Shown: positions 44,631-59,600 of the stretch, piece by piece
How positions within the stretch are numbered: the first letter of the stretch is position 1
How the letters are laid out: the number at the start of each line of letters is the position of its first letter
Assembly: GCA_030248225.1 (NCBI GenBank)
Contig: JASANE010018342.1
Span: 62,001 to 126,000 of the forward strand
DNA length: 64,000 nt
Direction: 5' to 3'
Source of the DNA: Trileptium ribeirensis
Taxonomy: Eukaryota > Nematoda > Enoplea > Enoplida > Thoracostomopsidae
Position numbers and translations under genes: made by a program
Notes under the pieces: model-generated
What the model was told of the DNA's origin: nothing
Database searches by the model: none
Seen by the model: only the letters and a program-made list of their open reading frames with translations

Positions 44631-47600
44631 TTTTTTATGGGTAATTTTTCCAAATCCATTTTCTTTCGTGAGATACTGTACTAATTTTCAGTAACAGTAA
44701 AGTGATAATCATAACACATGACATTGGTAATGCGTTAATTCTATAACAACAAACTGACTATTGCGAAGCATATAGCGCCCATTCGTGAAAAGTTATATTT
44801 GCATACCCATTCCACGCATCAACTTTCTTTACTTCACTGTCGCAAATAGCTTTCCGAAGAAAATATTTCGCAATTACCGACGTTTTAATTTTAATATAGA
44901 GATATAACTTTATAAAAATTGTTCGATTCAAAGTTCAGTGCTCTGATTATAGATATTTTGTGCGTTTTTAAAGTATTTTTGCAGTATATAATAAGATTTC
45001 TACAACTCTGTAAGAAAATAAAATCGACATCTGCGTTAATTCTACACATATCAAATTTTGCTAGATATAGGTTAATAAATTTATCTGAAAAGCTGGAGAC
45101 TATAACATGTTGTGTAAACGCAGCAAACGACAACTTTCGCTGTTACTGATTTTGCAATAATCTGTGCAATTAAAATAGGTACAGTCATGATTACTGTTCC
45201 GTTCGAAAGTCGCGTGCGCCCAATTTAACGATTCTCAGTTGACTGGAAGTTGTGTAATAACCAGCGAACTAACGAACCTCATCAATTTTGATTGTATCGC
45301 CTCAATGGCTAAATCTCAACTAACTTGTGACTATTGAAAATGCCACAATTAAAAACAACACCCACCAAACAAACCGGCGTTAACTACCCTTATTGTGGCG
45401 CGTTATGATAGTTTGAGCTCCAAATTTAATATTTAGTGCACGCAATAACTAAAACGATAACGCCGATTGGATTGTGAAATTTATGGTGTTTGTTTTAGAA
45501 GACCAATGTTACGACGGCTGATGAATTCCACATACTACAAGAAACAAATTCAAACCTTTACGGCCGCATCCAGGAGCTGGAAATGATTCTTGCAGGAAGG
45601 GAGTCAGGTTCATTAAATTGTCCATTCTTGTCTTTCTGCAGCTTTTGTATATTTCGGTAAAGTCTTTTGTTGCGTAGAATAAGGTTTCGCTTTTTATCAT
45701 TTACCTGCAGGAACATACATGTCACAAGTATTGAGAAGGTACTGAATTTTAAAAGTTTGGTTTATCGAAATAGTCGTAAAACTTTGATACTATAATAGAC
45801 TTTGAAGTTTTGTAATGAAATTGGCGTTTGCATTTATTTAAGGCGACTGCTGATCAAAACAGTGTTGTAGACTCCAAAAGCCTAACCTCAAACATTGGAC
45901 TTTTAAACAATCAGTTTTATATGTTGTGTGTGCCTGGGTATACAATATGATTGAAATTTCTGTACCTTGATGCAGTATCACTGCACATTTTTAATTATTC
46001 AGTTTCTGCTGCACGAACAGAGTGAATAAAGTTTGAAAAACTATAGCTAAAATGCTTGGTCTGTTGCTTATTAATAATTTATCCTATTTTAAACAAAATG
46101 AGTAAGTGTAGTGCAGAAAAACCCATACATTGGTCCAAACCATTTTAATGCGCAATTCATTCTTTGCCACTATGTCATATGAACATTTTATGTTCTAATG
46201 TATTATACAGAAATTTCAAACTAGGATGTTTCAAACTCCACTTAACCTGATATTATGAAAGCACTTTGTATTTCATTTGTAGTTTGGTGGCTGAGAAATT
46301 TTTTGCCTTATTTTTTGAAAAAACTCCATTGAATTTTTGACATTTCAACGGGTTCCGGTGGGGCCTATCATATGGTGGTCGCAAATTGGGAGTCAGTGTT
46401 ATTGGCGGAAGCCGCTTACTTGTGGTCTTAGGTCGCCAATATTGGTCGCCGTAGGCCAAATAGGGTTCGCGCCGGTCCCGTTTGCCCACTCCCCCCATAT
46501 TCCGGAAGCCTAATTTGACACCGAATTGGTACAAACAAGGGTCCGTGAAAAATTTATAGAAGGGCATGACACTCGGTTATACTTATATAGATCGCTTCAT
46601 CTGATTATATATGTGGTTGTTTTTCAACTTAACCCCGCCCCAAGGATTGTACAAACAATGACCACGTCATTGGATAAGGCATACTGCAAGAGAATGGTCG
46701 AGTTTCATGCTCTCCTTCAATATTTTTAGTGAACTCTTGGCACATATATTTTATTCATAGAAACTTAGCCTGTAAGAATTTATCTATAAAAATATCTTAA
46801 AATACAAATAATATCTTTAAAAATATAAACCTTCGGGTGAGACTTTTGACAATTCCAGTATTCTGTTTAGAATGTGATGCATTTATACTGGGCTTTACAT
46901 TCGCTGAAAATTTTGCCAATGGGCATGAACCAGGGGCCGCGCCTGGTTCCGAATCGGGGGGCGCCCGATTTTGCCAGGGGGCATTTTGCGAAGAGAAAAG
47001 CGGTTAAAAATTGTGTCAGAAACACTGTCAAAACGCTTTTAATGGAGAAAAAAGCGATTTTCAAGCAAATTTTGAAAAAAATTTGCGAAATTATTTGGCT
47101 TCAGAATGGAATTTCAGAACAAATTCTGATCAAATTTTATGTACTTTGGACCGATTGGAAACAAAAAATTTTCCAAGAGGCGGTGAACCGGGGGGAGGGC
47201 AAAATTTTTTCCTGTGGGCATGAACTAGGGGTCACCTATGCTGAACCAGGGGGTACCAAAAATGCCAGGGCCCTCACCCTTCCCAATTTGGAGAGCCCCG
47301 TTATATTGTGTCCCATTGATGTTAAATACATTATGTTTCTTTTAGGAAACCCAAATTTCCAGTTATGGCAAATGATTGTTCGATACAGTTGACGGCTTTT
47401 AGTATTTTTGTACAACAATTAATTATCGTTCTTCTCAATGCTGGCTTATTCTACGAAAATTACACTCAACGGTCGGACAGCCTAAGCCATATAACCCGCA
47501 CCTCCGAGACTCCACAGATACCCCAAGTCTCTGCAGATACCAACTCCGAGATTCCGAAGACACCTTCGCCGTCACTCCGCACCCACCCTATCTTCTCTCC

Positions 47601-50600
47601 CCTCTTCGTCGGAAGATTCGATAAATTTCAACACAATATTGGCGAAATTGGAAAAAATTTGAGGAAAAATTAGAAGGCGTGGAAAATATTTAGTTAATCC
47701 CCTAGCCTCTCCCCAGCCCTCCTTCTCCCCGCCAACTCCATATACCGCCTGAAGTTACGGACCATGGACTCTTATACTTTAAAGTTTACACTGTTGTTAA
47801 AGCTATACTATTTTTCACCTTTCGTTGTACATTGTTCACTAGTAAATAGTTAATTCGCGTCCTCATTTAAATGATAAATAGTGTATCTTTGTGTCACCAA
47901 TTTTGAAGTGGTGGCCCATAACAAATTAATGATTAGCACGACTCTCAACGATTAATAATAATTTTTCTCGCAGAAGATTGCATTTTTAATACTGAATGTG
48001 CCTTTACGGACGACTGATGCCTTATTGTTTCAGCGAACTTGTTTATTTAATCTTTAGACACATTTTTGTTCTGTTTAACACGGAGGCGTTTTGCTCGGAG
48101 AGTTCTCAGCTACTACAAAAAGTGGTCTTTAACGAATCTTATTTAAAAAACAAACAGGCAAACGCAAAATTGAAGTAGGAAATATTAGAGCCCCAGCCAT
48201 GTCATACATTAACGGCCACACAATATGATTCAGAAACGAATTAAGATTCGCTTGGATTGTTGGCGTCTCACCTACAGCTTGGACAGCAAAAAATCGTAAC
48301 AGGCACAGTGCGGGGATAATATATTTGCAAGAATAGTATTATTAGTAGTCCTTTTCTATAATGCTGTAAACTTAATACAAAATTGTGTATTTCCTAGTGC
48401 AGTAAAAGCCAAATGGCAATTGCGAAAAATTACAATGTAGTCAGAGGTGTTGTCAGGATTTTTGGTCGGAGGGGACAATTTTGTCCAAAACTAAAAACTT
48501 TTCGTGAAGAACTTGCTGAAGGCGGACCAAGTTATTATTCCCCACGCACCAAAGGCGCGCGCTAAATTTTCAGATATTTGACAAAATCATGCAGAAAACT
48601 TGGCAAAATCGATGAAAATTTTGAGGACCTTCAGACATCATTCACTGAAGACTTTCGTGAAGGCTGAATAACTTGTCTTTCCCCTCCATTCGCCGAAGAC
48701 GCGCGGAACCTTTAGAGAAATTAACAAAATTTGTGGAAAATTTTCCAAAACTTAGAGGAAAATTTTAAAGACGTCATTTCTTAAGACCTCCTTCACTCCT
48801 CGAGCAACTCCACGAACGACCCTTTTTACCCGTTAATGTTTTTTTGCAAATATTAAAATTCCTTATCATATTTGGACAAAGCACAGTTTACTAAAGGTAG
48901 AATCTATCCAAAAACATTGTTTTTGGTTACACGCATCGGATTTTCCAGGTTTGGCTGTCGTACTCATATAGAAATACTCAACCAAGTGAAGGAATTAAAG
49001 CGAGTTTATGTATATAAATGCTACAACACAGTGCGTAAATTCAGTAACATGGGGCCAGGAACTGAGCTGTTTCTATTCAAATAATTATTCGTTAACTATT
49101 TGGTGGCAGAGGTTCCAAATGAAACACTGAAACGTCACAAAGCGGTACTAAGGTTGGATTGTTGCTGACGTTACATCGAACAGAGTAGGTCGATAACGCG
49201 ACGCCAGCCGGGTTGATTCCTGGACTTGTTGCAATAAACCTTATATAGAACATACTTAAAATTTGAGTTTAAGCATCTATGATGATAATCAATTACCTAG
49301 CTGACAGATTTAAAATTAGCGTACCCTGGGCTTGTAGACATATAAGCTGCGCAGCAAACAAGTTCAATACGACCAGCAGTAAGTCTGAACCATAATGTTT
49401 CTTCGACCTTAGACTCCGTGTGATGGTGATATTGCTAGGCTATCGCTATATTAAATAATGACGCTGTCTTCATGTGCGTCTTTGTGGCAACAAATTCGTG
49501 CACCTATTTGCTCGAAGTGATTGTGAAAATTTAAAAAATGCGAAGAGCCAATGTGTGAGCCCCCTCCACCAGTCCTTCCTCCCTGTAAACAAAGCGTAAA
49601 CTTTTTTAGCAATCGATGACCTCAGAAAATTTGTCGAATGAGGGAGCATGACACCCTGCCCCTCTTTGTTACGCCACTGGATGTAGTGTGTGTTAACTGT
49701 ACAACTTTGGCTAGGTGGACTGATGCTATTTTCAGAACTGTCAGTTTTAAAGGATGTTATCGGCGAAATGCAAGAAAGGGACATACAATGTGATCGTGTT
49801 GAAGGTAATTAGAACATCATCTAATTTGGTGTTTATAATATCTTAGTCCTTGCAAACTAGAAATTACAAATCTATCTTCAGGGTTAATTGCAATGATATC
49901 TTAAGTTAATAATGCAAGACTTGTAGCAGTTATGCGGACATCATACATGTTCACCACGCACGCTCAACCATTCTGTATGCGAGCATGACGACGCTGTTGC
50001 AACCTGCTTTCGCGGCATTCAAGTAGGCTTCTGTCGCATCACACGAACTTACTAATAGCAATGTTTTCTTATACGTGGTAAATGGTTCGACGTTGGCTAA
50101 TTACCTTTGGCTGTACATTGGGTAGCTGGCTGATGCTTTTACCAAAGCTTTATAGCATTGCATCTTGTAAAAAGTTTTTCAAGGCATAAATTTCCAGCAT
50201 TTCCTACAAAACGACGTTTCATAGACAAGTTGCATAAATTATTGCCGTTGGATAATATGCTTACTCGCTATTAGAATTGATGCGCGACTAAACTTACAAT
50301 CCTATTTTGCAATACCTGAAATGGAATCCTTTCCACTATCACGATACAAATAGGAAATTCGATTCCGTGCATTACTAGCCCATACAAGGAGATTTGCAAT
50401 CAGGTAATGACAGTTCAGCAACATTGGCGTTTTTTGGGGGGTACGAGATGATTGGTGTTACAGAGACTATGGGGCATAGCTGAAAAGATGGTGCGCCCCC
50501 TTCCTGAATTTTTCCCCAAAATAGGATAGGCCCCAAAATCTTTGTTAACTCAAATCCACCAAAATATGATTGTTGAACAAGTTTTAGGTTCGCGAATATA

Positions 50601-53600
50601 ATCTAGCTTTTTTCGACCGACTAGAAAATATTCAGGAACCAAAATATTTTACAAAAAAAACAAAATACAAAGATTAGCAGTATTATCATAAGTTTAGCTA
50701 CACATGACAAGACCACTTGACGTTTTGAAAATTTGAAATAACTTTTGTAACATGTAATAACCGCATAATGAATTTGTAAGTTGTTTTTTCAACAAAAAAC
50801 GTTTTTGTCTCTTTATATAAGCAAAATATAAGCTGTACTGTGTTGGTGAAAGCTCGCTTTCCGTTGCTTTCAGTTCACTTTTTGATGCCACAGCAGCCGT
50901 TTACCTAATGTTCATTAGTTAGGTGACACATCGAGTGTAGAAATCTTTGACGACCGTAATTTATCATTACCTCGTTCGGTGTTTGCATTTTATCTCGGGG
51001 AGGGTATAATATGTGTTACCGGTTGTGATCAAAATGTTTACACCGGAGGCACTTCCAATATTTTTTGAAATGCTTTTTCTGTGAACATTTTCACAATGCT
51101 TTTTCTGTGACTAAATGCTTCATTTGTACCAAATTTTATTTATTTAACTGCTAAGGAAATTTTACCGAAATCAATTTTTATTAGTGTTAATAATATAATT
51201 TCACTTAGCGTTTAGCTAATACTTAAATTTTTTGAATGTACAGTCTCTATAACCGTGAACTGAAGTATGTCTAACGTCAGAGATGAGTTGTTCCGGCGAA
51301 GGTACAATTGCAAAAATAACTTTACATAGGTCTTGTCAGGAAAAATGTTACGTATGTCTAGCCAGTGATAGTTTATTTTATTGCACTATTCCATAAAACA
51401 TTGTGTAATAACTGAAGAATGGCTTATACTGGCTCAAATATGCTAATTATACTCTAAGAACATGGTCATTTCTAATGATTAGATTTTTGGTTAAAATTTC
51501 AAACTCTAAATTATCTAATTGATAGCAGTATGTTCATGTTTACCATGTGAGAACTTCAATGATTGGTCTTAGTCGCTCAACTCGTTTTTCAATATAACAT
51601 TGGTGAATCTTTGCTGATGACAAAATTAGCTGACCAACCAAATTAACACGGTAAATGAGATAAGATTACGTGTATGAGATACAAAACAAGTAATAGTTGT
51701 AGCACAGCTATCGTGCGTTAAGTGGTTTGTACGCACGGTTGTGACGAGTTCAGACGAGTGCGTCAGCACGAGTTTGAACGAGTTAAACAACACAACCGTG
51801 CGTACAAATCACTTGACGCACGCCCGGCTGTGCTACAACTGACTTGTAATACAGCTAATTTAGCTAAACGTGCGTTAAGTAATTTTGATGCACGGCTTTA
51901 ACTATATAAACTGTGTTACAAGTTATAATTAAACTTGCGTTTTCAGTGAATAAGGCTGTCCATCGCCTAACATGCTTTATATACCAAAATATGTTTTATA
52001 ACTTGTCCACGTAAAAGTGCGCAAATTCGACTTCTTTGATTCTTTTCCATTAATTTAAGACTGCCGCTAGCGCAAAATAGCTTTCCCCACTACATCCGGC
52101 GTGTATTTCCTTCCGTTTCTAGGTACATATGTAAGCTTTCTCCGCTACATCCGGTGTGAATTCCATTCCGTTACTGTGTACATATATAAAATTTCTTACA
52201 ATAAAGTGTTAGAGGACGAGTTATTGACATAATATATGTAAAACACGCAACATTGCGGGATCCACGCTATAACAGCTATATAATCGTTACCTATATACCA
52301 ACAGCTGCGATTGTATTCGCCACAGTACGGATTTGTAACTGCTGTCCCAAGCAAATATTAATTTCCTCACCATAGTGACAAGTACTGAAAGTCAAGAAGA
52401 ATAGATCAACTTGATCTTGATATGCGTAGTAAAATATTTCTCCTGTGGAAATAGCGCGAATTTGTCTACACAGTATCCAGGAGTACTTATGCAGTTGCAA
52501 TTTATAATTTATCAGTCACTTCTACATAAAATGTTGAATTATGGTGCAAAATAAAGTTTCAGTCCGCTTTGCAAGGGAGAAATCATTATCAAAATTATTG
52601 AAGTCAGCATTCTTTGATTTTGTAACGCATAAGTGTCAACTTGATAATCTGAATATATACAATTTACTTTATGGTAATATTAGTAAGATCAAATCAGCAT
52701 TGTTGTAATTAACATTATACGAAGTTTTAGTTACAATTGTGGCTGATAAAAGATTTACATTTTTCGAAGATTTTGAAGCTTAGCTTTTATTGCACATAAA
52801 ATATCTTGCGTAATATTGTGCTGCAGGCGATGATAATTTCGTAGCATAATAGTTTGTAATTGGATAAAACAATGAAGTCTCTTGAGGCACAAATATGAGG
52901 GTATTGAAGGCCATGTGCACCGAACGATTTGAATGTAATAGTGTTTAGTTAATTTTAGAACAAATCAATTTTTTCAAGACGAAAATCAATGAACAAGTAC
53001 AAAAGGCTCGGACTTCTGAAGAGGTTTGCATTATACGGATTTAAATGTTGAGACGAAACCAGGCTTCATATGGTTTGTATCGAGACATTTTATGCACTAT
53101 ATAGTAAGAACTTCAGAACCGCCACGACCATTGTTTCTGCCTCTAGGTCACGCTGAAATCCTAATGGCTAAAAATACGTAGGTTGTGACAAATCCGGACT
53201 TGGTCTTATGTTTATTGTCTTAAGAACGGTTAGCTTGTGTTTCCTTTGCGCCCCTCTCATTTACTTTGGTCCGCGTTTCATTAATATGCTGAATTTAATG
53301 TAGATTGTGTTCGTAAACAGGGTCTCATAAACTACTTGTTAATGGTTAGGTGAGTTATCCCCTGAGTTTTTAGAATTTTTATTTAAGCAGCCTGTACGAA
53401 GTTCTGCACGTCCTTCAAGAACCGCTCCTAATTCACCTTAAAAATAAGTCAAGATTGACTATTCTGAGGCAACAAATTCAGTTTCTAAGCCTCTTTAAAA
53501 ACCAAGAAAGGTACAAATATATCAACACTACATTATAGAGGCACACGGGGCTGAATTTAAAGTAGATTGTGTTCGTAAACAGTTCGCACAAACTATATAT

Positions 53601-56600
53601 TAATACTTAGGTGAGTATTCCCAGGAGTTTTTAGAGTTGCTATTTAAGCAACCTGTGCGAATCTGTACACATCCTTCCAGAACGAGTCTAAATTAACCTC
53701 AAAAATTGTTTAAGTTTTACTATTTTGAGGCAACAAATTCAGCTTCTAAGCACCTTTGAAAATCAAGAAGGACAATAATATACCGGCATTACATTATAGA
53801 TGCACGCGCGGAATCTACGCTGCCAACTGCAGCTTCGTAGAAACATTCTGTGAACAAAAACTCCTAAACTTTCGGATTTTACCAATCATAATTTTCAAGA
53901 AATAGCAAATTTAAGAGTCTTTTCATGAGACAGGGCATTACCGCGTGATGAATGGTCACACGCAAATACCATTGGTATAATAGCAATGGTATTTGCGTGT
54001 GCCCATATATCATGCAGTAATGCCTTGTAACATGAAAAATGACTCTTGCAGTTCTGATTTTTCTTGAAAATTATGATTAGTAAAATTAGCTGTATTCAAT
54101 GCAAGCATACGTTATGCGACATACTTAGTTAATACAACGCGTTGCAGTACGCGCTTATGCCAGTTGTCAGAATTGGACTCGAAAGGGTTAATGAAGTTCC
54201 AGAGTTTGCCGTGTCTGTTGCCAAGTGAATCACTATATGTACTTTTGGAAAAACGCATCGCCGTTGTGTCATATTATTCAATTTGCCTTAGACATTTCTG
54301 GCCTAACGCGTAGGAAACATCACAAGCGAGAAAAGGTGGCATGTCGGCCACAACAGCGCTGCAAAACGGCAAGTCCTGCAACACGAAGTTTATACGATAA
54401 AGCTGTCTTAGTGGAAGCTCAGATTTTTTGTTGTGTTTACTTTCTGATGAAATGACTAGTTAGTATCGTTCTGTTTCTCCTATATTATGTTTATCAGTCT
54501 GTTTTCGCTGTATCTTGTGCTTGTAATTAATTGCATCAGAACTTGAAGCAGCAACTGGAACAAAAAACAAAGCAACATCGTGAATCAATGGTGGAGCTTC
54601 GGCGCAAATTAGCCAATTGCCTATCGTCAAAAGCCAAACGTAAACAAAACACAGTGAAATTAGATTACACTTGCGGTGAAGTCATTTTCATATTGTCAGT
54701 TCATTGTTCACGTGCTGGTGTAGCTCAGTAATAAGCAAGCAAGCAAACACTTTGGTTTTACAGAATTTAACGTATGGTTCACTAATTTCGACTTAAAAAG
54801 CTTTTCAACGCAATTTTCTTGACAACCGTTATGTTTATAATTAACTTTTAAAATTATGCATTATAATATGTAACCTGCATAATTTTATAAGTTAATTATA
54901 AAAATAACTTTGGACATCAGACATTTCGATAAAGGCGAGAGTTAAATCCCCGATTTTTAAGTGTCGCACGTCTTTGCTATAACTAATAAGTCGCACTGCG
55001 GAAACTCATAAGGCGTGGCTATGTATTTAACGCAGTAAATTCAGCAACCGACGATGGGCGTTGAAGTATATTAACGATGAATATTTTGGTTTCAATTTTT
55101 TTACTGTGGAGTGGTTAGGTGCCTCCATCCCGTGTATATAGGTTCTGACTTCGAATCTCAGGTAGTGAAATGCTTTGTAACTGATAGCCCATATTTAAAG
55201 ATTGGTATAAGACCCGTTGAAATATACATAATTGCTCAAGTTTTCGTTCTCCCTCAAGCATAACTTACTTTTTACAGGTAAATATATCCTAATACGTTAA
55301 GTTCGCCAAACATTTTTGCCACCGTTTTCGTGGTAGGAGGCTATATACATACCACTTCAGTGAATCTGTAAAAAACATTTCAATTCAAATATATATACTT
55401 TCATTAACCGCGTCCCTGGTACACAAACGATATCAATGCTCCTGTGGTAGGATTCAGGTTAGCTGCAGAACATATCACATATTGCTTACGTCATTGGTAA
55501 GTTACAGGAGTACCTATGGAAATTTTTGGATTATTCAGAAAAGCGATTTCCATTTTTCATATCGAATCTTCATTTCCAGTTGAATGTACAACATACTTTA
55601 ATACCAAATCGTCAAATAATTACGTTGAATTACAAAAAAAAAAACAATGCAACCACTTTGATAAAAATGGGTCATTATCCGAGCTTCAACTCTTGCTATA
55701 CCACAGTTATCTTTTTAAAGTCATGACTTGTTTGACTACACTGAAAATAGGTTTCTGTGAAATTTAAAAGAAATTTCTTTGAATTTTGCACCACCAGATA
55801 TTGTTTTAAAATTCAAAGAAACATTCCTTGAAATTCAAAGAATTATTTTTTAAAAAATTACATATCTTTGACATTTCAAAGATTATTCCGCGAAATTTCA
55901 AGGAATATTCTTTGAATTTTAAAAGAATGTCTGGTGGTGCAAAATTCAAAGAAATTTCTTTTAAATTTCACAGAATGTATTTTGAGTGTAGGAATATGCA
56001 TGTGTATATATAGCATAACATACTATGCAGCATACAGTACTTATTTGATGTTACCAAGGCCTATGGCCATAGCTAATCCGAGCAATGATCAACAACGCTT
56101 CGCGGGTAGCGAATTTTCCGGACATAATGTTTTCTTATTTTCTGGTTTGGGTGATGTACTCGTTTTACAGTCAAAGACAAACCAGCAGGCTGATCATTTG
56201 TAAGTTGCACTTCATTTGAATCCATGCTTTTAGCACAATTTGCTAATATTGCCTGAGCATAATACGATTGTTTTAGTCACCGGAAACAGTTGCAAATTCT
56301 ACACAAATTATAACAACATTCTTTGTAATAATTATAACTTCTAAAATAATTATTAAATCCTTTGTTTTATCGATACTTTTCAGTTGAAAGTCGGGTCAAT
56401 AATTTGCAGTGTCGTGTATTGGAATTAGAACAGCAACTTAGTGAATATCAGAGGCAGCTGGCAGAATCCGAAAACAGCCATCTCGAAACTACCCTCTCCA
56501 ACCACGCTAAGGTTCGTTAGTATCTCAACCTTTTAACTCTTACCGTTGTTGGACAACAAATTGCGGTTGAATGTCCTCTTCAGAATTAATCCTTAACTAA

Positions 56601-59600
56601 ATTATTCTAAAAGAACACTAAATTAATTAATCCTTAACTAAATTCGACGAATACAGAACGATTGCACACATGTTGCTGATCGCTCGCTTTGCGAGGAGCC
56701 TTAAAGACCTGAGCAGCAGCTCCAAGATAGATCAATAAACTGACTTTCACCCTAGTGTTCGTAGTTCGATAACTACAGGCGACTAATTTGTTCATCGAAA
56801 CTTGAAACTTAAATTAATTCAGGAAGTAAAGGGTTAACCAATCACCCTGTGATTATTCTCTTCAGTATAATGACTAACTAATTCTGTTTAAGTAATATTT
56901 TGTCGTCAATTTAAAGGCGAACGCTTGTCTGCTTTTAGCGGTTACATTCAGCCAAGCTTATTAGTCTTAAGTATATATCTATGTAGTTGTATTTACAACG
57001 TACGTAGATATTTAGGTTAGCGATTGTTAATTAGCCTTTAATGTGAAGTGGAATGTCTGAAATTATACGTTATATCACCCTAGATCGTTTACATATACGC
57101 GTGATGTTTAACTACTAACGGTAATAATAATTACTGTAACGTAACTGGCATATAATGCTAATAAGAATTTCCTGCTCCCATGTTTACTAAGTTGCGGGCA
57201 TCGCTGGACACGCCCGATATCACAAGACTGGTGGAATATTCTTGAAACTAACAACCACAGCATATTTTAAGAGTTAAAAACAGCAATGCAAAAATTCATT
57301 TATAATATTTTCTTATTGTATTTTCTATATTGGCATGACATTCACAGCAGTATCAACGATGTTTACGTTGGTGCCAAGAAAGCTTGTGATATTACATCTA
57401 TACTACAGAACAAGATTTATATGGACTGCCTCAGGGTTTATTTATTCAGTTGATACAGTTTCACTATCAACAGCACAGAAAATACTCATTGATACTTGAT
57501 TAGACATAATGGAACCTAGGATTTGTTTGATGTTAAACTTACTTTTGGATTTTATGCAACGTTCTATTATTGTTACGGGACACGATCAACTGTAATAATG
57601 ATTATTAATACTGATTATGAAGTGCAGTTTAAAATAAACCATTGCCTACAAAATGCTCGAACGCATCTTTATTACTCGCTTGGCCTTTTATTACTCGTTG
57701 TGATATGATAAAATTATAGGCTATTACGCACAAGAATTTACTGTATACTACGGATCTCGAGAAATATATTAAAATCGATAATTAAACTAGACATATATGG
57801 TGCACCAAATCCGCTACACACAATTACTATTCAGCAAACTACGCAGTTGATCAAAACACTAAGGCACAAAACAAAATATGTTTAAATTTCTTCTGTACTG
57901 ATATGTAACCTGCAACTATTATGCTTATGCGTCAAATTGAAGATGTGAAAAACCTGAAAATTTTCACGCTTCTCCGCGTAACTCTCCTTTACAACTAGAC
58001 AGTCGCCAATTATCCGCCAGCAGGTTAAATTTTCTAAAGTTAACATGTAAAAACATGAAAATTTTCGCGCCTTCGGCTCGATACTCTGTTTTATAACTAG
58101 CCAATCGCGAATCATCCAACACTAGGCTAAATTTTCTGAAGTTGCGAAGTAGAAATGAGATTATTTTCTCGCCTTCGCCGAGTACCTCTATTAGATAAAT
58201 AGATACTATGGAATTGTCCCTATCAAAAATTTCTGGCTACGTCGCTGGCTTCAATAGCTTATCATATAAGTCTTATCGTAGTGCATTATAGTTCCGTAAA
58301 CAGTTTACTATCTTTAATGAAATGTTGGGTCTAGGAATGTCCATGTACTGCTCACCACACTAGAATTTAAATTAAAATTCTTCTGTGTCGACATAGTGGG
58401 ACGAGAGGCCGGATATATGCCTTATACGGAAGACTGTGGTTCCGGAAGCAAGTACAAAAACATTGACCAGCTAAAACTGTAAACTGTGTTACACTAGCAT
58501 TATAATCTCTAGTCCAGATGTCGTGGCTAGAGCAGACATTTATGGTTATATAAAATATGCGTCAAACTCGGTGCCTGCGCCAGTGCAGTGTAAGAAAAAT
58601 CTGGTGGTATTATTGCCAATTTAATGCCTTTACCCCTACAAAATCGTACGCTAAAGCTTTTGTGAATATTATTCAAGTCTATGTTGCTATGAAACATTTC
58701 AGATTATGTGTAGCAGTTTGGTGACATTATAATTTGTTTTTTAATATTACAGTACGAGTCGCGTATCTTAGAGTTAGAAAAATCGTTGGAAGACGCAGTA
58801 TATCAGGCACCTTCTGAATATGTCACGTCGATGAATAAGGTATAGCGTAATATTTGAAATATTACTGAGAATATTATAATTTGAAAATAATTTTCCGGAT
58901 TGTTTTACTATAAGAAATTATATAGTTGGCAGCCCCATAAATGAAATTCAGAATATTTGTAAATCATGATATCAGTGTTTCCGAATATATTGTAATGAAA
59001 CAAATTAGCTTTAGTTTACTAAACAGGGAAAGTTCAACGAATGTTCAATTAATCTCGAAAACAGGATACGGATAGGTAGGTTCTGCATGATGGTTTTTAC
59101 AAGTATTTCGATAATGATTAACCATTTATACATATTTATACAAAATAGATCTCTAGGTTTCTACCCTGGTCCACTAGTTAGTATTTTCATTACGCTATGC
59201 GATAAAGTAGCACATTTCCATTTTCTTTCATATGTAACTGTAGAGCAAGTTAATTCTCAGTAAAATCGTGAGTGTGGATTTATTTATTATTACAATAGAC
59301 AACAGGTATTACGTTGGAGTTATGTAAATTTTATACCTGGGCATATATTTTTTAGAACTCGGCACCAGTTTCTTAACAAAAATATATCAGATTATTAGCT
59401 GCGCAATAACTTAGTAAAGAACAGTGACCGCAAATCATCCAACAATACATTTTTATCACAGCAATTCTAATAGCTTGTATTATGTACTAAGTTTCAAAAA
59501 AATTAAATGGGAAATGTCCTCACTTTTGTGCCCTTTTGATTATCTCACTTCCGAGTTAGCTAATCTTTATGCTTTATAGTTTTGAATAGGATACACAGAT

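Noticed and set aside
44987..45011. 25-base candidate exon between tttttgcag and gtaaga
   Set aside because: Ends in phase 2, while exon 2 at 45499 starts in phase 0.
46874..47392. 172-codon plus-strand frame
   Set aside because: It spans two copies of a GGGCATGAAC module and an AT-rich core repeat; best explained as a repeat-derived frame inside an intron.
50387..50411. Short candidate exon before gtaatg
   Set aside because: Its phases do not match the exons at 49804 and 54540; the exon at 52959-53023 fits both.
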